A stretch of DNA of 11,690 nucleotides from NCBI GenBank assembly GCA_030836325.1, contig JAURQC010000106.1, positions 1-11,690 of the forward strand, in the 5' to 3' direction. The stretch is from Candidatus Nanopelagicales bacterium (GTDB lineage Bacteria > Actinomycetota > Actinomycetes > S36-B12). Of the stretch, positions 7,016 to 11,690 are shown piece after piece (positions within the stretch are counted from its first letter, which is position 1; each line of letters opens with the position of its first letter). The position numbers and the translations under genes are program-made. Below the pieces are notes generated by a model. The model did not search any database. It had not been told where the DNA came from and saw only the letters and a list, made by a program, of their open reading frames with translations.

Positions 7016-7509
7016 GTGTAGATCACTTCGCGTTCTTCATGCCGACCCGGTTCGGAGTCACCGATGATCCGGGCGATCTGGGGAACAACGAGGATCCACG
7101 TCACAACGTGCATGACTCCGAGGCAGATCTGGGTGGACAGCAATACGTCCGCCGGCTGCACCACCAAGGGAAGGAACGACGCAATTGCGATGAGTGTGCC
7201 GACCCAGAACACGATGCGGCCGCCGCCCTTCCATCCTCGGACCACGAGGGCAGCAATAGCGCCGATCTCCGCGGCCACCAGCGGCAGCAGCAGCGCCACG
7301 AACCATGGGACGACGGTCATGCCTGCGGCTGTTTCTACCTCCATCGGCACGCCAAGGAGTCGGGCAATTCCGTAGAGAGCCAGGCAAACCAAACCCGACC
7401 AGCCCCCTGTGACCAATGCGGCGTACGCCATGGTGCGAACACCCGGGCGCGCCGAGGAAGGGGGAGGAATCGGGGTGACCGAGTCCGACCAGCCGCTCAT
7501 GGGGCCCAT
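7012..7509 (-). CDS. DUF6069-like four-helix membrane protein heading the DPA operon
   Basis: About 165 residues from the chosen start, with a proline-rich cytoplasmic leader ([14 protein letters not shown]) and four predicted membrane helices, ending in a charged tail ([13 protein letters not shown]). The layout resembles actinobacterial proteins grouped as DUF6069: a first helix in [20 protein letters not shown], a second in [23 protein letters not shown], and a last one with [11 protein letters not shown]. This assignment is by memory of the family's look and is tentative. The start is uncertain: ATG 7509, ATG 7500 and GTG 7575 are in frame, and none has a clear Shine-Dalgarno. The GTG form adds 22 residues without membrane or domain character. 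The stop codon overlaps the ATG of the DPPR synthase (ATGA), so it is very likely co-transcribed with DPA synthesis. Function is unknown. Confidence 0.75.
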   Translation of the reverse strand: MGPMSGWSDSVTPIPPPSSARPGVRTMAYAALVTGGWSGLVCLALYGIARLLGVPMEVETAAGMTVVPWFVALLLPLVAAEIGAIAALVVRGWKGGGRIVFWVGTLIAIASFLPLVVQPADVLLSTQICLGVMHVVTWILVVPQIARIIGDSEPGRHEEREVIYT

Positions 7510-7594
7510 TGTTGCGGGAAACGTCGTTGGTGGTGCCCGCGCCCCGCAATGGGGGCTGCTTGCTCTTGCAATCACTCCGCATCGGGTGCATCAT

Positions 7595-7616
7595 TAAGTT
7601 ACTGGCCAGTAACTTA
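7595..7616. promoter_or_regulatory. Perfect 22-bp palindromic operator between fadE5 and the DPA operon
   Basis: The half-site TAAGTTACTGG is followed at once by its exact reverse complement. The palindrome lies 33 nt before the fadE5 ATG and about 85 nt before the divergent membrane gene start (or 19 nt if that gene starts at GTG 7575). On both strands it contains TAACTT, which fits the actinobacterial -10 pattern TANNNT, so a bound homodimeric repressor could block promoters in both directions. Length and symmetry are typical of TetR- or GntR-family sites; the regulator is not encoded in the window. Confidence 0.75.
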
Positions 7617-7649
7617 GGTGGCCGTGGCAGCGAGATAAAGGGGAGTGCC

Positions 7650-9485
7650 ATGTCGCACTACAAGAGCAACGTCCGTGATCTCGAGTTCAACCTGTTCGAG
7701 GTATTCGGTGCCGGTGAGCGCATGGGCAGCGGCCCGTTCGCGGAGATGGACCCCGACACCGCCAAGGAGATCTTGCACGAGGTGGACCGGCTGGCCGTCG
7801 GACCGCTTGCGGAGACATTCGCCGAGGCCGATCGCGTTCCCCCTATCTACGACCCCGCGGCCAAGACGGTCACGATGCCCGAGGGTTTCAAGAAGTCCTT
7901 CCAGGCGTTGATGGATTCCGAGTGGTGGCGTCTGGATCTCCCCGAGCACCTCGGTGGCAGCGGTGCACCCCCGTCGCTGCGGTGGGCCGCCAGCGAACTG
8001 ATGCTCGGCGCGAACCCCGCTGCATTCCTTTTCATGTCCGGTCCCAACTTCGCCGCGGTTATCGACGGCCTGGGCACTGAGGAGCAAAAGGAATTCGCGG
8101 CCATAATGATCGACAAGGGCTGGGGCGCCACCATGGTCCTCACTGAGCCCGATGCCGGATCCGATGTGGGAGCTGGCCGCGCCAAGGCATTCGACAATGG
8201 CGACGGCACCTGGCGTATCGAGGGGACCAAGCGCTTCATCACCTCCGGCGAGCACGACATGGCCGAGAACATCGTGCACATGGTGCTCGCGCGCCCTGAG
8301 GGCGCTGGTCCCGGCACCAAGGGCCTGAGCCTGTTCATCGTTCCCAAGTTCCATGTCGATCCCAAGACGGGTGAGATTGGCGAGCGCAATGGCGTTTACG
8401 CCACCAACGTCGAAAAGAAGATGGGATTGAAGGCATCGTCCACTTGTGAAATGACCTTCGGTGAGAAGGAGCCGGCAATCGGTTGGCTTCTGGGTGACGT
8501 CCACGACGGAATCGCGCAGATGTTCAAGGTCATCGAGTACGCCCGCATGATGGTCGGCACGAAGGCCATCGCGACCCTCTCGACGGGATACCTCAACGCG
8601 CTGGAGTATGCGAAGACTCGCGTGCAGGGCGCCGACCTCACGCAGATGACTGATAAGACTGCACCCCGCGTGACCATCACGAATCACCCGGATGTTCGTC
8701 GTTCGCTCATGTTGCAGAAGGCATACGCCGAGGGCCTGCGCGCACTCGTCGCCTACACCGCGTGCTGGCAGGACCTCGTCGCGATGGGTCAAGCCGGCGA
8801 TACTGATGTCGATCTCGACATGGCTGAGCGGATGAACGATCTTCTGCTGCCGGTTGTCAAGGGTGTCGGCTCCGAGCGCAGCTACGAGATGCTCGCCGTA
8901 TCTCTGCAAACGTTCGGTGGCTCGGGCTTCTTGCAGGACTACCCGCTTGAGCAGTACATCCGCGACGCCAAGATTGACACCCTCTACGAGGGCACCACGG
9001 CAATCCAGGGCCTGGACTTCTTTTTCCGAAAGATGGTGCGCGATCAGTTCAAGTCGATCTTCTACCTCGCCTCCCAAATCACCGAGACGGTCAAGGGCGA
9101 CGAGGGTAAGGGTGCACTGGCCAAGGAGCGCGAGCTTCTCGGTGTGGCACTCGAAGACGTCCAGTCCGTCGTCGGACGCCTGGGCGAGTGGGCGATGGCT
9201 TCCCAGCAGAACCCCGAGGAGATCTACAAGGTCGGCCTCAACACCACCCGTTTGCTGATGATGAGCGGTGACCTGCTGATTGGTTGGCTGTTGCTGCGTC
9301 AGGCTGAGGTGGCAATGGCGGCACTCGACGCCGGTGCGAGTGATCGGGACAAGGCGTTCTACGAGGGCAAGATCGAGACGGCCAAGTGGTTTGCCCGCAA
9401 CCGTCTTCCCTTGCTGACCGCGGAACGCGCAGTTGCCGAAGCAACCGACGACGACATCATGCGGCTGCCAGAAGAGGCTTTCTGA
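7650..9485 (+). CDS. fadE5: Acyl-CoA dehydrogenase, FadE5 type
   Basis: FAD-dependent acyl-CoA dehydrogenase that forms the trans-2-enoyl-CoA in the first step of beta-oxidation. It has 611 residues, the same length as M. tuberculosis FadE5 (Rv0244c), and shares the start [10 protein letters not shown] and long identical-looking blocks. Visible marks: [19 protein letters not shown] (162-180), the flavin/acyl-binding strand; [10 protein letters not shown] (194-203); [13 protein letters not shown] (222-234); [20 protein letters not shown] (298-317); [19 protein letters not shown] (421-439); and the catalytic base Glu447 in [11 protein letters not shown]-terminal helical extension of about 150 residues distinguishes this group from 380-residue acyl-CoA dehydrogenases. 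The ATG at 7650 has a clear Shine-Dalgarno (AAAGGGGAG, 4 nt before) and fits the family start; an in-frame extension to 7509 runs across the operator and is rejected. Codon use is strongly biased to GC-ending codons, suggesting high expression. The palindrome upstream suggests ligand-responsive repression. Confidence 0.96.
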   Translation: MSHYKSNVRDLEFNLFEVFGAGERMGSGPFAEMDPDTAKEILHEVDRLAVGPLAETFAEADRVPPIYDPAAKTVTMPEGFKKSFQALMDSEWWRLDLPEHLGGSGAPPSLRWAASELMLGANPAAFLFMSGPNFAAVIDGLGTEEQKEFAAIMIDKGWGATMVLTEPDAGSDVGAGRAKAFDNGDGTWRIEGTKRFITSGEHDMAENIVHMVLARPEGAGPGTKGLSLFIVPKFHVDPKTGEIGERNGVYATNVEKKMGLKASSTCEMTFGEKEPAIGWLLGDVHDGIAQMFKVIEYARMMVGTKAIATLSTGYLNALEYAKTRVQGADLTQMTDKTAPRVTITNHPDVRRSLMLQKAYAEGLRALVAYTACWQDLVAMGQAGDTDVDLDMAERMNDLLLPVVKGVGSERSYEMLAVSLQTFGGSGFLQDYPLEQYIRDAKIDTLYEGTTAIQGLDFFFRKMVRDQFKSIFYLASQITETVKGDEGKGALAKERELLGVALEDVQSVVGRLGEWAMASQQNPEEIYKVGLNTTRLLMMSGDLLIGWLLLRQAEVAMAALDAGASDRDKAFYEGKIETAKWFARNRLPLLTAERAVAEATDDDIMRLPEEAF

Positions 9486-9490
9486 TCACT

Positions 9491-9510
9491 GTGCTCGCTT
9501 AAGTGAGCAT
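9491..9510. other. Near-palindromic hairpin downstream of fadE5
   Basis: TGCTCGC-TTAA-GTGAGCA forms a 7-bp stem with one G-T pair, 6 nt after the fadE5 stop. No T tract follows (CCCGAAACATT), so it would be a weak terminator at best. Its near two-fold symmetry around CTTAAG also fits an operator for the antiporter/copper unit, whose first codon is 30 nt away. Confidence 0.35.
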
Positions 9511-9540
9511 CCCGAAACATTCACCTGAGAAGATCCAGGG

Positions 9541-10791
9541 GTGACATTCGGGGCGGTAGAAGCAGCCGTAGGTATTCACGTGCCTGCTGTGGTCGTGCCT
9601 GCCGCCGCCTCCAGCCCCGAACTCAGCACGCTCTTCTTGGAATTCGGGCTGCTGATCCTCGGGTTGGGCATCATCGCTCGGCTGGCCCGCCGTTGGGAAA
9701 TGTCCGCCGTACCCTTCTATTTGATCGCCGGCCTACTCGTTGGCGAAGGTGGCTTCGGGGCCGTTGACGCCAGCGACACCCTCGTTCCGACGCTCGCCGA
9801 ACTCGGCGTCATATTGCTGCTGCTCCTGCTTGGCCTGGAGTACTCCGGCGACGAATTAGTGCAAACCGCTCAACGTCAGTCGCGTTCAGGACTCATCGAT
9901 CTGGTCGCGAATTCGCTGCCGGGTGCACTCGTGGGTTTTGCCTTCGGTTGGGGAGTCCCCGGCGCCTTGGCCCTTGCCGGCGTCACCTACATCTCTTCCT
10001 CAGGCATCGTCGCGCAAGTGGTGCGCGACCTACGTTGGCGACGCAACCCTGAAACCAAACCCGTGGTGTCCGTCCTGGTTCTTGAGGACCTTGTCATGGC
10101 GCCGTACTTGCCAATCCTCACCGTAGTTTTGACTGGCACCGGTCTGGTCACCGGTCTCATCAGCGTCAGCGTCGCCCTAATCGTGGTCGCCGTCGTCATC
10201 GTCATCACCCTGAAGGGTGACACCAGTTTCAAGCGGTTCTTCGACGCAAGTGAACCCGTCGGACTCCTGCTTGTCGTGTTCGGTGCCGCCGTGGCCGCCG
10301 CGGGACTTGCCGGGCTTGTTCAGTTCTCGCCCGCCGTCGCAGCCTTCCTTGTCGGCCTGCTACTCACCGGGGAGCTCGCCGAGGTTGCTCGCCGTCGTCT
10401 CGACCCGCTTCGCGAACTCCTCGCCGCGATCTTTTTCGTCTACTTCGGGCTGTCCACCAACGCAGCGGATCTGCCAGCCGTACTCCTCCCGGCAGCAGGC
10501 CTGGCCATCGTCACCATTGTCACCAAGTTCGTCACCGGCTGGTTCGCCGCCGGAACTGTCGAAGGTGGAACTATCTCGAAACTGCGTGCCGGAGCACTCC
10601 TTAGCGCCCGCGGTGAGTTCAGCGTGATCATCGCTGGCCTGGTCGCCGTAAGCGGCGTACTACCTCCGACTTTCCAGGCTTTCGTCGCCGCCTACGTCCT
10701 CATCACGGCCACCGCCGCCCCCTTCCTCGCGAGGTGGGCCGAACCCCTTGGTTGGTGGTGGGAGCAGCGACCAGGACGCGTACGCTCGTAG
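9541..10791 (+). CDS. Cation/proton antiporter, CPA2 (KefB/NapA-like) membrane domain
   Basis: A 416-residue polytopic protein with about 11-12 membrane helices, matching the Na+/H+ exchanger domain of CPA2 transporters. It exchanges a monovalent cation (Na+ or K+) for H+ across the cytoplasmic membrane. Family marks: VPFYLIAGLLVGEGGFG (57-73); LAELGVILLLLLLGLEYS (85-102); a TM4-like GVTYISSSGIVAQVVRDL (147-164); Asp183 in VLVLEDLVMAPYLPIL, the usual ion-binding acid of the helix called TM5; FSPAVAAFLVGLLL (262-275); FFVYFGLS (298-305); and LLSARGEFSVIIAG (353-366). It stops after the membrane domain, with only a short basic tail and no TrkA-N/RCK nucleotide-gating domain. The GTG at 9541 is the longest start after the fadE5 stop; its Shine-Dalgarno is weak. 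The stop lies 2 nt before copC, suggesting co-transcription with the copper genes. Ion preference cannot be read from sequence. Confidence 0.88.
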   Translation: MTFGAVEAAVGIHVPAVVVPAAASSPELSTLFLEFGLLILGLGIIARLARRWEMSAVPFYLIAGLLVGEGGFGAVDASDTLVPTLAELGVILLLLLLGLEYSGDELVQTAQRQSRSGLIDLVANSLPGALVGFAFGWGVPGALALAGVTYISSSGIVAQVVRDLRWRRNPETKPVVSVLVLEDLVMAPYLPILTVVLTGTGLVTGLISVSVALIVVAVVIVITLKGDTSFKRFFDASEPVGLLLVVFGAAVAAAGLAGLVQFSPAVAAFLVGLLLTGELAEVARRRLDPLRELLAAIFFVYFGLSTNAADLPAVLLPAAGLAIVTIVTKFVTGWFAAGTVEGGTISKLRAGALLSARGEFSVIIAGLVAVSGVLPPTFQAFVAAYVLITATAAPFLARWAEPLGWWWEQRPGRVRS

Positions 10792-10793
10792 GC

Positions 10794-11432
10794 GTGACAA
10801 CTCTGCTTCGTCTGCTGATTACTGCTTCCTTGGCTCTCGCAGGAAACCTCATCTTCGTCGCTGGCGCGAACGGGCACGCGAGTTTGTTGTCCAGCACTCC
10901 CGAGGACGGCGCGACCTTGGATGTGGCACCCGAAGATGTTCGATTCACATTTAGCGAAGAACTCTTTGCTGAACTGATCGAGGTTTCGGTACTCGATAGT
11001 GCAGGGGAACTAGTGATGGCCACCGAAGCCGAACAGACACCCCCGCCGGGAACCGATGTAATCGTGCCGTGGCCGACCGACTTACCCCCCGGCGAGTACT
11101 CGGTTGCGTTCCGGGTGGTTTCCGCAGATGGGCACCCGGTCACCGGGCGCATCACTTTCTCCTACGAATCCGCCGCGGTCGTCGAGGAACCCACTCCCGA
11201 ACTCATCAACGAATCTTCGGCTCCAGCTTCACCGACGCCGGAGGAGGCAACACCGGAGACGGTCACGACACCTGCGCCTGAGAAGTCGCCCGAGACCACA
11301 GCAGCAACCTCAACTGCTGCACCCGGCGAGCCGGACTCCTCCCTCATCGGACCCTTGCTCATCGGTGCCGCGATCATCGTGGGCATCGGTGTGGTGTTCT
11401 CAATCATCATGCTTGCCCGTCAAAGAAACTGA
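10794..11432 (+). CDS. copC: CopC-like copper-binding protein with C-terminal membrane anchor
   Basis: A 212-residue exported protein. A signal peptide (about residues 1-27) precedes His28, which would become the N-terminal copper ligand of the mature protein, as known for CopC. The CopC beta-sandwich follows at about 28-125: HASLLSSTPEDGATL, VRFTFSEEL (49-57), LPPGEYSVAFRVVSADGHPVTG (97-118, with the Asp112/His114 copper motif DGH), and ITFSYE. The domain has no Met-rich loop, which points to Cu(II) rather than Cu(I) binding. A Pro/Thr/Glu-rich linker (about 130-182) leads to one membrane helix (184-206) and a short basic end, so it stays anchored outside the membrane. The GTG at 10794 sits 2 nt after the antiporter stop; an in-frame start at 10734 overlaps the antiporter and buries the signal peptide, so it is rejected. 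It probably delivers copper to the CopD-like protein that follows. Confidence 0.9.
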   Translation: MTTLLRLLITASLALAGNLIFVAGANGHASLLSSTPEDGATLDVAPEDVRFTFSEELFAELIEVSVLDSAGELVMATEAEQTPPPGTDVIVPWPTDLPPGEYSVAFRVVSADGHPVTGRITFSYESAAVVEEPTPELINESSAPASPTPEEATPETVTTPAPEKSPETTAATSTAAPGEPDSSLIGPLLIGAAIIVGIGVVFSIIMLARQRN

Positions 11433-11438
11433 CCCCAC

Positions 11439-11690
11439 ATGAAGCCGACCGTTCAAACCGCGACCGAAACTGCTCCCCGATCTGTTCTCGGGTTGCCCGT
11501 GGCCTCGATCACTTTTGGCCTCGTCGCCGTTGCGGTGTCCGCTGCGGCATTCGGCCTCGTTCTAGCCGGTGAAACCTACGAAACTCTTCCTGGTATCGCC
11601 GATCCAGGGGCTCTCGTCACGTGGGGTGCGCCAATCATGCGAGTCCTCACCGACATCGCAGCAATAGCCACAGTCGGGCTTCTACTGTCC
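11439..11690 (+). CDS. copD: CopD-family copper transport protein, N-terminus only (runs off right edge)
   Basis: The first 84 residues of a membrane protein starting 6 nt after copC. A short polar leader is followed by a membrane helix (about 21-43), an external loop with PGIADPGALVTWGAPIMRVL (51-70), and the start of a second helix (TDIAAIATVGLLLS). This opening matches actinobacterial CopD proteins that are fused to a CtaG-like cytochrome-oxidase assembly domain (Rv0102-like), but the fusion cannot be seen here because the window ends. Adjacency to copC supports a copper-import or copper-delivery pair. The ATG at 11439 has no clear Shine-Dalgarno; translation is probably coupled to copC. 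Confidence 0.85.
   Translation, partial: MKPTVQTATETAPRSVLGLPVASITFGLVAVAVSAAAFGLVLAGETYETLPGIADPGALVTWGAPIMRVLTDIAAIATVGLLLS

Noticed and set aside
7509..7649. N-terminal extension of FadE5
   Set aside because: It would translate the palindromic operator and the Shine-Dalgarno; the ATG at 7650 gives exactly the family start and 611-residue length.
7614..9077. A 487-codon open frame antisense to fadE5
   Set aside because: It lies wholly over a clear, highly biased gene, has no recognisable domain, and is explained by GC-ending codons leaving few stops on the opposite strand.
10734..10793. Upstream start for copC inside the antiporter
   Set aside because: It places 20 residues before a clear signal peptide; the GTG at 10794 directly follows the antiporter stop.
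10703..11155. Open frame of 150 codons antisense to copC
   Set aside because: Ser/Arg-rich without any family pattern, opposite to a gene with an intact signal peptide and DGH motif.
1..11690. Mobile element, CRISPR array, tRNA or rRNA
   Set aside because: No transposase or integrase, no regularly spaced direct repeats, and no cloverleaf or rRNA-like segment was seen; coding genes fill nearly all of the window.

Overview
The window reads as actinobacterial DNA, most likely from a mycolic-acid-type actinomycete (Mycobacteriales) or a close relative. The best evidence is a run of genes for decaprenyl-phosphoryl-arabinose (DPA) synthesis, the arabinose donor of arabinogalactan: a UbiA-type DPPR synthase, DprE1 and DprE2. 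There is also a 611-residue FadE5-type acyl-CoA dehydrogenase. GC is fairly high and GTG starts are common. The species cannot be named from the sequence alone. The window is almost wholly coding, and no gene-free stretch exceeds 300 bases.

Layout. (1) 1-1643, minus strand: a PPOX-fold flavin/F420-type protein followed 6 nt later by an FAD monooxygenase of the 2,6-dihydroxypyridine-3-hydroxylase type, which runs off the left edge. (2) 1746-3365, plus strand: a divergent thiamine-diphosphate enzyme of the acetolactate-synthase superfamily, closed by a strong hairpin at 3378-3405. These three genes look like a small catabolic or accessory module of unknown substrate. (3) 7509 down to 3429, minus strand: a DUF6069-like membrane protein, DPPR synthase, DprE1, DprE2, then a small four-helix membrane protein. 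The first four are joined by 4-nt stop/start overlaps (ATGA, GTGA, GTGA), so they look like one translationally coupled operon. (4) 7650-9485, plus strand: fadE5, divergent from the arabinan operon. A perfect 22-bp palindrome at 7595-7616 lies between them. (5) 9541-11690, plus strand: a CPA2-type cation/proton antiporter, a CopC-like copper protein and the N-terminus of a CopD-family membrane protein (cut by the right edge), packed 2 and 6 nt apart.

How the genes work together. The central operon should convert phosphoribosyl pyrophosphate and decaprenyl phosphate to DPPR (UbiA). After removal of the 5-phosphate by a phosphatase not present here, it should epimerise decaprenyl-phosphoryl ribose to DPA (DprE1 oxidation, DprE2 reduction). 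FadE5 does the first step of fatty-acid beta-oxidation. The shared palindrome raises the possibility that one regulator links lipid breakdown and envelope synthesis. CopC/CopD should handle copper at or across the membrane.

Most notable observations: the palindromic operator; an alanine in DprE1 at the position of the benzothiazinone-target cysteine of M. tuberculosis; the compact ubiA-dprE1-dprE2 operon with an extra membrane gene at each end; and the uncharacterised TPP/PPOX/FAD module.
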